DNA of 64,000 nt from Bdellovibrio sp. (GTDB lineage: Bacteria; Bdellovibrionota; Bdellovibrionia; Bdellovibrionales; Bdellovibrionaceae). Under the pieces are notes generated by a model, which was given only the letters and a program-made list of their open reading frames with translations, was not told where the DNA came from and ran no database searches. A program made the position numbers and the translations under genes. This document shows, one piece after another, positions 31,681 through 39,908 of the stretch. The stretch lies in contig JACMNA010000133.1 in assembly GCA_014378765.1 (NCBI GenBank), positions 1-64,000 on the forward strand, written 5' to 3'. Within the stretch, counting starts at the first letter, position 1; every line of letters starts with the position of its first letter.

Positions 31681-34098
31681 ATGACATTTGACAATCAGGC
31701 CGTTGAAATACCTCAAACACTACCCATGTTACCAGTACGCGACATCGTCGTATTTCCTTACATGATTATCCCACTATTTGTTGGACGTGAAAGCTCAATC
31801 AGATCAGTAGAAGATGCACTATCTAAAAATCGTTTGATCTTTTTAGCTTCACAAAAAGATATCGCTGAGGAAAATCCTTCTCCAGACAGCATCTACGAAA
31901 CTGGTACCATCGCAAAAATTATGCGTATGCGAAAATTATCTGATGGTCGCATTAAAATTTTAATTCAAGGTGAAGCTAAAGGCCGCATCAAATCGTTTAC
32001 TAAAACGGCAGGCAGCTTTGAAGTGGCCGTTGAAAAAGTAGACGACACAATGGTTTCCGCTGCACCGGGTGAAGTTGAAGCTTTAGTTAGAACCGCGAAA
32101 GAGTGCATCGAAAAAACGATTGCTTTAGGTAAAGCTCTTTCTCCTGATATCTTATTGGTATTAGATGATGTCACTGATCCAGGACGTATTGCAGATTTAA
32201 TTGCAAGCAACATGGGCCTTAAAGTAGGCGATGCTCAACGTGTTTTAGAAACAATTGATGCGAAAGAGCGCTTAACGATCGTTTGCCAACTTTTAAATGC
32301 AGAACTTGAAATTTTACAAGCTCAAGCCAAAATTCGCGGTTCTAGCCGTGGCGATGATCAAAAAAATCAGCGCGAGAATTTCTTACGCGAACAAATGAAA
32401 GCTATTAAGAGTGAGCTTGGTAACGAAAGCCAAGATTCAAAGAGTGAAGAAATGGATGAATTAAAAAACAAAATTGTGGCTGCCGGAATGCCCGCCACGG
32501 TTGAAGCTGAATCTTTAAAACAACTTTCACGTTTAGAGCGCATGCACCCAGACGCAAGTGAAGCCACGATGGTTAGAACTTATCTTGATTGGATGGTTGA
32601 CCTTCCTTGGAGTAAACAGTCTGACGATATTATTGATATTAAAACGGCTCGTCAGATTCTTGATGACGACCATTATGATCTACAAAAAGCAAAAGACCGC
32701 GTATTAGAGTTTTTAGCCGTAAGAAAATTAAAAGCCGGAATGAAAGGACCTATCCTTTGTTTCAGCGGCCCCCCTGGAGTAGGTAAAACTTCTTTAGGTC
32801 GATCTATCGCTAAAGCCATGGGACGTGAATATTTCCGTATCGCATTGGGCGGCGTGAAAGATGAGGCCGAAATTCGTGGTCACCGACGAACTTACGTTGG
32901 AGCAATGCCAGGTAAAGTGATTCAAGCTTTACGCCAAGCTAAAACTAGAAATCCAGTTATCGTATTAGATGAAATCGATAAAATGGCTTCTGACTTTAGA
33001 GGCGATCCCGCATCCGCAATGCTTGAGGTTCTAGATCCAGAACAAAACTCAACATTCCGTGATAACTACTTAAACGTTGATTTCGATTTATCTAATGTAT
33101 TATTCATTGCAACCGCAAACGTTGTTGAAAACATTCCGGCCGCTTTACGTGACCGTATGGAAATGATCAGCATTCCGGGCTACACTGAAAACGATAAGTT
33201 ATTAATTACAAAGAAGCATTTAATTGAGCGTCAAATTGAAGCTAACGGAATCACTTCTGAAAATATTAAGTTTACGGACGAGGGTATCAAATTCTTAATC
33301 GCGGGCTATACTCGTGAAGCAGGATTACGTAACCTTGAACGCGAAATCGGTTCAGTCTGTCGTAAAGTTGCTAAAAAAGTTGTAATGGCTGAAGGTAATT
33401 TCACGGAAATTACCGCGACAACTGTGCCAGAACTTTTAGGCCCACCTCGATTCATGCGTGAAGATAAAATGTTAGAATCAAACATTGGCGTGGTTCAAGG
33501 TTTAGCTTGGACTCAAGCTGGCGGCGAAGTACTGCTGATTGAAGCATTAAAGATGAAAGGCAAAGGCAGCATGATGTTAACCGGACAACTCGGTGACGTT
33601 ATGAAAGAATCAGCGCACGCGGCGATGTCTTACGCTAAGGCTCACATGGATGAGTTAAATATACCGACTGAATTTTTCGATAAATTTGATGTACACGTTC
33701 ATTTACCAGCGGGCGCCATTCCTAAAGATGGGCCTTCTGCAGGTATCACTTTAACAACGGCGTTAGTCAGCCTAATGACTGATACTCCGGTTAGAAATGA
33801 TATTGCAATGACCGGCGAAGTCACATTACAAGGACGCGTTTTACCCGTCGGTGGAATTCGTGAAAAGTGTTTAGCTGCTTTAAACCTTGGAATTACAAAT
33901 ATCATTATTCCTTACGCAAATGCTAAAGATTTAGAAGATATTCCACCAGTATTTAAAGAAAAAATTAACTTCATCTTAGCTGAAAACCTTGATGAAGTCT
34001 TTGCGGTTGCTTTTGAGAAATCAGAAAAATTCGTAAACAAAAAGCCCGGCATTAATAAGCAGGGCAAAAAAGCTAAGTCGACGGCCGCAGCCGCCTAG
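31681..34098 (+). CDS. lon: ATP-dependent protease Lon
   Basis: Cytoplasmic AAA+ serine protease that degrades damaged and regulatory proteins. The 805-aa protein has the LonN (LAN) domain (about 10-200), a helical region, the AAA+ module with Walker A GPPGVGKTS (about 363-371) and VIVLDEIDK (Walker B, about 428-436), and the C-terminal protease domain with the Ser-Lys dyad: Ser in PKDGPSAGIT (about 687) and Lys in REKCLAA (about 729). ATG start after AGGAG at about seven bases. The C-terminus is Lys/Ala-rich. It has its own leader and an intrinsic terminator at 34132-34165. Confidence 0.96.
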   Translation: MTFDNQAVEIPQTLPMLPVRDIVVFPYMIIPLFVGRESSIRSVEDALSKNRLIFLASQKDIAEENPSPDSIYETGTIAKIMRMRKLSDGRIKILIQGEAKGRIKSFTKTAGSFEVAVEKVDDTMVSAAPGEVEALVRTAKECIEKTIALGKALSPDILLVLDDVTDPGRIADLIASNMGLKVGDAQRVLETIDAKERLTIVCQLLNAELEILQAQAKIRGSSRGDDQKNQRENFLREQMKAIKSELGNESQDSKSEEMDELKNKIVAAGMPATVEAESLKQLSRLERMHPDASEATMVRTYLDWMVDLPWSKQSDDIIDIKTARQILDDDHYDLQKAKDRVLEFLAVRKLKAGMKGPILCFSGPPGVGKTSLGRSIAKAMGREYFRIALGGVKDEAEIRGHRRTYVGAMPGKVIQALRQAKTRNPVIVLDEIDKMASDFRGDPASAMLEVLDPEQNSTFRDNYLNVDFDLSNVLFIATANVVENIPAALRDRMEMISIPGYTENDKLLITKKHLIERQIEANGITSENIKFTDEGIKFLIAGYTREAGLRNLEREIGSVCRKVAKKVVMAEGNFTEITATTVPELLGPPRFMREDKMLESNIGVVQGLAWTQAGGEVLLIEALKMKGKGSMMLTGQLGDVMKESAHAAMSYAKAHMDELNIPTEFFDKFDVHVHLPAGAIPKDGPSAGITLTTALVSLMTDTPVRNDIAMTGEVTLQGRVLPVGGIREKCLAALNLGITNIIIPYANAKDLEDIPPVFKEKINFILAENLDEVFAVAFEKSEKFVNKKPGINKQGKKAKSTAAAA

Positions 34099-34103
34099 TT
34101 AGA

Positions 34104-35714
34104 CTACTCTCCAGAAAAAGATTTATATGGAACGGCGATTTTAACTGAATCGCCGTTTTCTTTTTGCGAGCTTGTTACGGCGGCATCCGAAGTCATGGCA
34201 TCAATCTCCGGTACTCTTGCTTTTTCTTTAATTTCAGGAGAATTTATTTCCTGTGTTCGATTTCTTCTTATTGTTCGTGGTACATCAACTTTTTTGATAA
34301 ATTCCCCAAGATCATCTTTGACTGCGGCTTTTTCGGTTTTTTCTATTTTTTCAACTTGAGCGGGCTTGGTTTTTATTTTTTCATTGATGAAGGTGCCCAG
34401 CACATCGCTAGTCGCTTGCTCATTCACAGTTGCACTTGCCGTTTCAACTCGTAGTTGTAAACTAACCGTGCTTCGAATTTCATAGGGAGCAAATTTTGGT
34501 GCGCCAGAAACTTCAGATTCTCCGTTACCATAAGCAAAAATTCCATTCGCATCTAATTCCGGAAAAGCCGGTGTAATTGATCCGCTGACGCGGTTAACAA
34601 CTTTATTTCCTATACCACGTTTATTTAATCGTAACGTCGACTTCGTCCAAGCCACTCGTAACTTTTGAACTAAATTTCTTTTTTCAGCTAAAGAAATTTC
34701 ATCCGAAAGGATAGGCGCAAGGATATTCGTAACCGCAGAACTGCGTCGGGCCTCAGCAAAAGTATTTTCCCAGATGATGCCCGGTCTAAGTGGTGAGGGC
34801 GTATTAAAACCAAAAACAGCATAAGCTTTCGGAAATAATTGCTTCATTTGTAAAGGCCTATTATAAGGATGCGAGTCGCTCCACAATCCAGAGTCCGGCA
34901 ATATTCTTTCTACGTGATGAACTTGGCAACCGCGTTTTAAAACCGAATCAAAGCAAGCTTCGTCGCTAGCGTTTTCAGTGAAATGTTCATTATAAGTAGT
35001 TGCTAAGTCATATTTATAGTGGGCTAAACCTGTTCCGGCTGCCTTATCGCCTACGATTATTTTTCTGTCGCCCGTCTCATAGCGCTCTTTTATTTCATCT
35101 AACTTTAAGGCTCGACCCGAAACACCAAATTCTTTCGGCTCTAAGTTAGCAAGCCCTTCGCAACCACCAATGAAGGCAAGCTTGATGTTTTCAAAAAATC
35201 TTTTCACAACGGCAAATCGCTGCTGACTTTTTAGAATTGTTGGCAAATAAAGTGACCGCATTGATAATTCATAAGATCGCTCAGGCTGATTTTTATCTTT
35301 CATGTTCCATTCGGCATCGCTGCTAAAGCCTAGGCCAATAGAATGGTGACCATTAATTATGAAAACTTCAGGCTTAATATTTTTATTTTCAAGTTCCTGA
35401 AACCAATCTAGCATTTTAGCCGAAAATACCGGAACGCCGGCCTCATTAAATTCGCCATTAACAAATGCCGAGCCCACTTCAAATCCGTACTTGCTAACCG
35501 CAAAAGGATTATCGGCCCGATCTAAATCAGGTTTTATTACAATGACCGGTCTGGTTTCAGTGGTTGAACCGGCCCGCTGAATTTCGCGAACAACATTTTC
35601 AGAAAGTTGGGTATTTCCTAGATTCACATGCACGACGTAAATTGGCTTTACAGTTCTAGCTTGCGTTGACAGGGAAAGGGTCAACAGAACGATAGTGCTT
35701 ATTAACTTCATCAT
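34104..35714 (-). CDS. Secreted protein with a possible caspase-like His/Cys dyad
   Basis: Not assigned with confidence. A Sec signal peptide starts at ATG 35714 (MMKLISTIVLLTL) with cleavage near TQA-RT; the ATG at 35711 is equally possible and an in-frame ATG at 35732 has no ribosome site. The first 200 residues alternate strands and helices: a strand ending INGHH (His 123/124) and, after about 60 residues, a strand ending FIGGCEG (Cys 185), the spacing and topology of caspase/clostripain-like cysteine proteases. Downstream to about 380 are several conserved-looking Cys and aromatics; the C-terminal third is Lys/Glu-rich and low in order. Its 3' end carries the lon terminator on the other strand. 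Confidence 0.55.
   Translation of the reverse strand: MMKLISTIVLLTLSLSTQARTVKPIYVVHVNLGNTQLSENVVREIQRAGSTTETRPVIVIKPDLDRADNPFAVSKYGFEVGSAFVNGEFNEAGVPVFSAKMLDWFQELENKNIKPEVFIINGHHSIGLGFSSDAEWNMKDKNQPERSYELSMRSLYLPTILKSQQRFAVVKRFFENIKLAFIGGCEGLANLEPKEFGVSGRALKLDEIKERYETGDRKIIVGDKAAGTGLAHYKYDLATTYNEHFTENASDEACFDSVLKRGCQVHHVERILPDSGLWSDSHPYNRPLQMKQLFPKAYAVFGFNTPSPLRPGIIWENTFAEARRSSAVTNILAPILSDEISLAEKRNLVQKLRVAWTKSTLRLNKRGIGNKVVNRVSGSITPAFPELDANGIFAYGNGESEVSGAPKFAPYEIRSTVSLQLRVETASATVNEQATSDVLGTFINEKIKTKPAQVEKIEKTEKAAVKDDLGEFIKKVDVPRTIRRNRTQEINSPEIKEKARVPEIDAMTSDAAVTSSQKENGDSVKIAVPYKSFSGE
34132..34165 (+). terminator. Intrinsic terminator of lon, inside the opposite gene
   Basis: ACGGCGATT (34132-34140), a seven-base loop and AATCGCCGT (34148-34156) form a perfect nine-base hairpin followed by TTTTCTTTTT. 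It is oriented plus, 33 bases after lon, and lies within the 3' coding part of the convergent secreted-protein gene, which encodes through it. Confidence 0.9.
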
Positions 35715-35730
35715 ATGGCATCTCGCTTTC

Positions 35731-35749
35731 ATATAGTTTCAGACTATAT
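35731..35749. promoter_or_regulatory. Perfect inverted repeat before the His/Cys secreted protein gene
   Basis: ATATAGT (35731-35737), spacer TTCAG and ACTATAT (35743-35749) are perfect arms. On the minus strand the repeat overlaps a TATATA -10-like sequence, 17 bases upstream of the start at 35714, which suggests an operator. Confidence 0.5.
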
Positions 35750-35775
35750 AAATGCATTTTCTGACCCGAAAAATC

Positions 35776-35805
35776 GAATCAAGATGAGACGTTTCAATAT
35801 GAGAC
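35776..35805 (-). repeat. Two tandem 15-base repeats after the coiled-coil gene
   Basis: GAATCAAGATGAGAC (35776-35790) and GTTTCAATATGAGAC (35791-35805) differ at three positions. On the minus strand they read GTCTCATATTGAAAC then GTCTCATCTTGATTC. They sit at the stop of the 151-aa gene and about 60 bases upstream of the next gene, so may bind its product or another regulator. Confidence 0.45.
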
Positions 35806-36260
35806 TAATTTCTTATGCGATTATTTTCTGACTCTAAAACTTTGACCAAGGTTTTCAGATCGGCGATTTCTTGACGAAGATCTTGAATTTGACTTTCTTT
35901 TTCTTGCAGCACTTGCGTGTAAGCTTTTTTTAAATCACTTAATAATCGGTTCGCTGCGGTGATAACAGACTCGCCTAATTCGGCAGCTTGGACATTTGCG
36001 GGAGGGGCTGAAAAAGACGCCGATTTGTTTTGAACGTCACTCTTTAGGGAGGGGCGATGTTCACCGGCGCTTTTTAAGGCATCATGGTTATAGCTTTGGC
36101 TTTGATTAGCCTCATCCAAGATGAGGTATTTGCCATCGTCAAAACGGAATTGAATATCCTCAGCTTTGATCTTACGCCGTAGTGTTGAGATACTCACTTG
36201 ATGCTTCATTGAGTATTCAGCTAGTGGCAACCAACTTTGTGCTGATGTCATCCTATTCAC
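35805..36260 (-). CDS. Putative DNA-binding protein with coiled-coil tail
   Basis: A 151-aa soluble protein. The N-terminal 45 residues look like a MerR/excisionase-type helix-turn-helix (WLPLAEYSMKHQVSISTLRRKIKAE in pieces: LAEYSMKHQVS and STLRRKIKAED), followed by a short strand FDDGKYLILDE. The last 55 residues (about 95-151) form a heptad-rich coiled coil (ILQEKESQIQDLRQEIADLK type), probably for dimerisation. It is upstream of the secreted His/Cys protein on the same strand and could control it through the palindrome at 35731. Regulator status is inference. Confidence 0.6.
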   Translation of the reverse strand: MNRMTSAQSWLPLAEYSMKHQVSISTLRRKIKAEDIQFRFDDGKYLILDEANQSQSYNHDALKSAGEHRPSLKSDVQNKSASFSAPPANVQAAELGESVITAANRLLSDLKKAYTQVLQEKESQIQDLRQEIADLKTLVKVLESENNRIRN

Positions 36261-36342
36261 CTCGACTATTCAAGCCTAGCATAGGCGAAAGCCCTGTCAA
36301 ACGTCGATTTAATTTTGGGCCAAAGTCGTGGTTAGTCATGCC

Positions 36343-36370
36343 TGGTCATGGTTATTATCGGGTTTATATT
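36343..36370 (+). promoter_or_regulatory. Candidate promoter of the patatin gene
   Basis: TGGTCA (36343-36348), a 16-base spacer and TATATT (36365-36370). The inverted repeat GGTTTA (36361-36366) / TAAACC (36376-36381) overlaps the -10, so binding there could regulate it. Confidence 0.4.
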
Positions 36371-36402
36371 GCGTTTAAACCGTGATTAACTGGGCTTAGG
36401 TC

Positions 36403-37620
36403 ATGAATATCCAGAAAAAAAAGAAGATAGCCTTAGTTTTAAGTGGTGGTGGCGTAAAGGCAGCGGCCTATCATATTGGTGTGTGCCTAGCCTTGAAAGA
36501 AAAGGGTTTTGTCTTTGCCGGAGGCTCCAAAGAGTGGGTCCAGCAAAAATTTCCATCTGGAAAAGACGTTCCGGCCGCGGATAGTAAGCCAACCATTCGA
36601 CTTTATGTAGGGTCTAGTGCGGGTTCATTCATCGCTTCTATTTTAGCATCGGGTCGATCGATCGAATCATTAATTACCGCCTTTCAAGTCGGTCTAGGAA
36701 ATTCTCCTTCATATAATTTACCTGAGCACGAAAGATTGAAACCCGTCGGCTACCGACATATTTTTCATTTAAATTCGAAGCGGATGTTAAGTTGGTTGCC
36801 GGAAAGTTTGCTGCAAAAATCTTCATTAACTGGCGGGCTTGAAGTCTTTTTAAAAAAAGGTTTTAAGCTGAATGGATTATTTAATACCAACGGAATGGAA
36901 CGTTATTTAAGGAAGTACGTATTAGACGAAAATGAGTTTTCTAGACTAGGTGTTGAGCTTTACATCGTGGCTACGCAATTAAACCATTCTCGTAAATCTA
37001 TCTTTGGACCTTTTTTAGAAAGTACAAAAACGGACACGATTAAATTCATTGGTTATTCAAAAATTTCTGAGGCCGTTGCCGCATCAAGCGCCCTTCCGCC
37101 AGCCTTTGCTCCGTACCCAATTAAAAAACCCGATGGAAAAATCATCTATCATTATGACGGCGAAATTCGCGATACGCTAAGTACTCACGTGGCGGTCGAT
37201 AATGGTGCCGACCTGGTCATTGCATCGTACTCAATGCAACCCTACCACTACTCGCCCGAAGTTGGGTCTTTGCACACTTACGGAATGCCCGCCATCGTTA
37301 ACCAAGCGCTTTATCAGGTGCTTGAACAGAAGGTCGCCAAGCATATTCTTTTTCAAAAACAGAAAAAAGACACTTACACGGCCGTTAAAAAATCATGCGA
37401 AGAAATGAATTTGGCCACAGATGAAAAAAATAAAATCCTAAAACTAATTAAAGAGAATTTAGATTTTAAGCCCGAAGTTGACTATATTTACATTGCTCCA
37501 CGCGCTCAGAACTATGAAATGTTTTTTGCTGATCACTTCTCATTAAATCCGACCATCTTGGAAAAGATTGTGCGTATCGGGTTTAAGTCAGGCCTTCAGG
37601 TCTTACGCGATTATTGCTAG
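36403..37620 (+). CDS. Patatin-like phospholipase
   Basis: Lipid acyl hydrolase with a Ser-Asp dyad. The family's oxyanion loop is LVLSGGGVKAAAYHIG (about 11-26), the nucleophile elbow GxSxG reads GSSAG (70-74, Ser 72), and the catalytic Asp is in HYDGEIRDT near 252. No signal peptide is visible, so it appears cytoplasmic or secreted by a dedicated system. The 405-aa length includes about 130 residues beyond the patatin core, with a Lys-rich helix near 305-345. Targets could be the cell's own or prey phospholipids. Start ATG with a weak GGGC/AGG site. Confidence 0.88.
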   Translation: MNIQKKKKIALVLSGGGVKAAAYHIGVCLALKEKGFVFAGGSKEWVQQKFPSGKDVPAADSKPTIRLYVGSSAGSFIASILASGRSIESLITAFQVGLGNSPSYNLPEHERLKPVGYRHIFHLNSKRMLSWLPESLLQKSSLTGGLEVFLKKGFKLNGLFNTNGMERYLRKYVLDENEFSRLGVELYIVATQLNHSRKSIFGPFLESTKTDTIKFIGYSKISEAVAASSALPPAFAPYPIKKPDGKIIYHYDGEIRDTLSTHVAVDNGADLVIASYSMQPYHYSPEVGSLHTYGMPAIVNQALYQVLEQKVAKHILFQKQKKDTYTAVKKSCEEMNLATDEKNKILKLIKENLDFKPEVDYIYIAPRAQNYEMFFADHFSLNPTILEKIVRIGFKSGLQVLRDYC

Positions 37621-37674
37621 ACCTAAGTTCTGGCCGCGTTGCTCGACGCTTTTATCAAAGATAATCTATACAAC

Positions 37675-38664
37675 ATGAAAACACTAATCGCTTTGCTTTT
37701 GTACTTCGCCGCCCCTCCCAGCTATGCACAAGAAAAGGTGGTCGATTCGGCTTTAACAGCGGCTTGTAAAAAAGTTCAGCCCTTCTTTGCCGACACCCTT
37801 GAAACTTGTAAAGACCAAAGAAATTATAAAAAGTTTGTCGAAGAGCTTGAAGAGGTTGAATGCCCGCGGTTTTCACATTCTTTCTTTATTGTTTTAAGAA
37901 CCGTGCTAGAAAACTCTCCGTATAAAAAAGACACCACGTGTTTTGATAAAGAAAGTTTTGATGGCAATCTGGCTGATTCGTTAGTGAACGAAATCGAAGT
38001 TAAGTATAGTAACGAGTTTATTCAGTTAGCCAAGCATTCGAAACTATCGCGCGATTCATTTATGAAACTACCCTTGAATTTATTCAGTTCGAAAATTCTA
38101 ATGGGGGCCGGCAAAACTTTTCCGGCTGATTCCGAGGCGCGTAAAAAATTAATGCAACTTAGTTTAGATAAATTAGGCGCCGCTCATCATTCAAAAAAAA
38201 TATCGGCTGATGACGAAAAAACTTTTCAAGTTTTAGAAACTGAAACGGGCGCCAAGCGTCGAGCCTGGACATCTTTAGGCCACTTTGCAATTTCCGGCTG
38301 TAAAATCATTCAGAAAGCTTACGTTGCCGTGCCAGAAGAAACGGCCGACGCCGTTAAATCTGATGTCGTGCTTAAGGCCCTACTTGAAGTGGCAATGCTT
38401 CAACCAACCGGCGGAGAAGTTGAGCCTCCAGTTTCTCAGCCAACACCGGCTCAACTAAAAACCATCACCGAAAAAATAAATGCCGAAGCTATCACTGCCT
38501 GGGCAAAGTCAGAAAAAGTTATGGTTCCAGTTCACTTGTTTCAAAAAAGTGTTGCGGCAAAAAATCCTAAATGGCTTATACTTAGAGATGTATTGGCTAA
38601 GGCGCTTAAAGCTCACGAACACCAGATTGATACAAGTACGGTTACTCGTTGCTCATCGAACTAA
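37675..38664 (+). CDS. Exported protein of unknown function, 329 aa
   Basis: Not recognised. The ATG at 37675 gives a Sec signal peptide MKTLIALLLYFAAPPSYA-QE; the in-frame upstream 12 codons lack a signal character. The mature protein is helical and charged with Cys residues near 20, 38, 53, 75 and near 205 that could pair, and a C-terminal Cys (RCSSN). No membrane span follows. It is 55 bases after the patatin gene and co-directional, so may share its transcript. No function can be assigned. Confidence 0.6.
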   Translation: MKTLIALLLYFAAPPSYAQEKVVDSALTAACKKVQPFFADTLETCKDQRNYKKFVEELEEVECPRFSHSFFIVLRTVLENSPYKKDTTCFDKESFDGNLADSLVNEIEVKYSNEFIQLAKHSKLSRDSFMKLPLNLFSSKILMGAGKTFPADSEARKKLMQLSLDKLGAAHHSKKISADDEKTFQVLETETGAKRRAWTSLGHFAISGCKIIQKAYVAVPEETADAVKSDVVLKALLEVAMLQPTGGEVEPPVSQPTPAQLKTITEKINAEAITAWAKSEKVMVPVHLFQKSVAAKNPKWLILRDVLAKALKAHEHQIDTSTVTRCSSN

Positions 38665-38714
38665 AATAACAACCTGGTATTGGCTTTTCTTTTGTAATAA
38701 TCCTACATAGGTCG

Positions 38715-38731
38715 CCGCGAATCATTTGCGG
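38715..38731. repeat. Near-perfect palindrome CCGCGAAT-C-ATTTGCGG
   Basis: Eight-base arms with one G/T mismatch around a single base, 69 bases before the gene at 38800. Operator-like in size; function unknown. Confidence 0.35.
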
Positions 38732-38799
38732 GCTCATTTAATTGCGCCTGAAAAATATTTTGTAACAAGCGACCAACGATTTTTGTTAGGAGTATCGAA

Positions 38800-39906
38800 A
38801 TGAGATTTAAATTTTTGCGCATGTGGTCTCTGTCGATGTTAGCATTTTCACTGTCTACTTTTCCGCCGGCGCTTTTTTGCCTAGGCATCTCTATAAGCGC
38901 AAGTGCTTCAGATAATCTGCTGACTTACTCGCACTCTTCTTTTAACGAAGTCGTCGAAGTCATGCAGAATGAACCTTATGACCCATCAAATCTGCCATTA
39001 ATTCCAATCCGCGTATTTAAGTGGGCCGGAAATAAACTCAATTTTTTTGTGGCTCAGCGTTCAAAAGAAATTTTAATTGATAAACGCGATTATCGTCAGG
39101 TCGGGGTGGAAAAACCTATTCATCCGATGGGCGTGGGCCTTACGGGCAAAATGGTGATGCTGAATTCTCGTTGGAGTGGAATTTTTCGCGGCGGAATTTA
39201 TTCGGTTGTGGCGCGCGCCTCAATTAGTCAGGCCAATCCGTTTAAATATAAAAACGACGGCTCAATGCAAAAGCGTTCAACCGCGATGGGTATTAAAGTT
39301 TTTAGTTCAGTAGATAATTTTACCAGCGGTCCAACTGCTAATGCCGTATTTCAAAATAATTTAAATGGCCTTTTGGGTGAAGACGGAAAGCCGCTAAACT
39401 ATCTAGAGTCCGCGCAAACCAACGAACCTGGTCTGAGTCTGTCGAAAATCAGAAACGCTTACGAAGTGGGAACTTTATTTGGAGTGGCTTTTGGTTCGTT
39501 AACTACAAAGTTAGATCGGATGCAGCAACTTCCTTTCATTAATCCGCAAATTCGCCCAGTGCATTCATTGGCCCAGTTTGGGGAGAAAAATCCCAGCGAA
39601 ATAAGAGTGCCGATCTGGGTGAAAATAAGTCCGGTTCGCCAACATCAAGCCAGCGATGAGAAAGATTTTCGTTTAGAAATATTTAGGACGCTTCAGATGA
39701 ACGGAACAATCGAATACGAATTGTTCGCGGCAGACACTAAAAATAGCGCGCAAGAAATTGTTTGGGAAAAAGTGGGCCAGCTGGTATTTGATCGCGCGAT
39801 TCTATCAAAGGGCGTTGACCAGAACTTGCTTTTTTCCCATGACGCTTTAAATAGTTCAATGACCGAGAAAAAGTTTACAATTCCCAAAGCCCAAAAAAAA
39901 GATTGA
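38800..39906 (+). CDS. Exported protein of unknown function, 368 aa
   Basis: Not recognised. ATG start eight bases after TAGGAG. The N-terminal 50 residues have a basic start and a long hydrophobic stretch with Cys at residue 27 and a likely signal-peptidase site near SASAS-DN. The mature part has beta-rich segments with many Lys/Asn and a KDFRLEIFRTLQMNG stretch near 285-300, without further membrane spans. The C-terminal end is Lys-rich (KKFTIPKAQKKD). It is convergent with nuoN, three bases away. Surface or periplasmic location is inferred only from the signal peptide. Confidence 0.6.
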   Translation: MRFKFLRMWSLSMLAFSLSTFPPALFCLGISISASASDNLLTYSHSSFNEVVEVMQNEPYDPSNLPLIPIRVFKWAGNKLNFFVAQRSKEILIDKRDYRQVGVEKPIHPMGVGLTGKMVMLNSRWSGIFRGGIYSVVARASISQANPFKYKNDGSMQKRSTAMGIKVFSSVDNFTSGPTANAVFQNNLNGLLGEDGKPLNYLESAQTNEPGLSLSKIRNAYEVGTLFGVAFGSLTTKLDRMQQLPFINPQIRPVHSLAQFGEKNPSEIRVPIWVKISPVRQHQASDEKDFRLEIFRTLQMNGTIEYELFAADTKNSAQEIVWEKVGQLVFDRAILSKGVDQNLLFSHDALNSSMTEKKFTIPKAQKKD

Positions 39907-39908
39907 AA

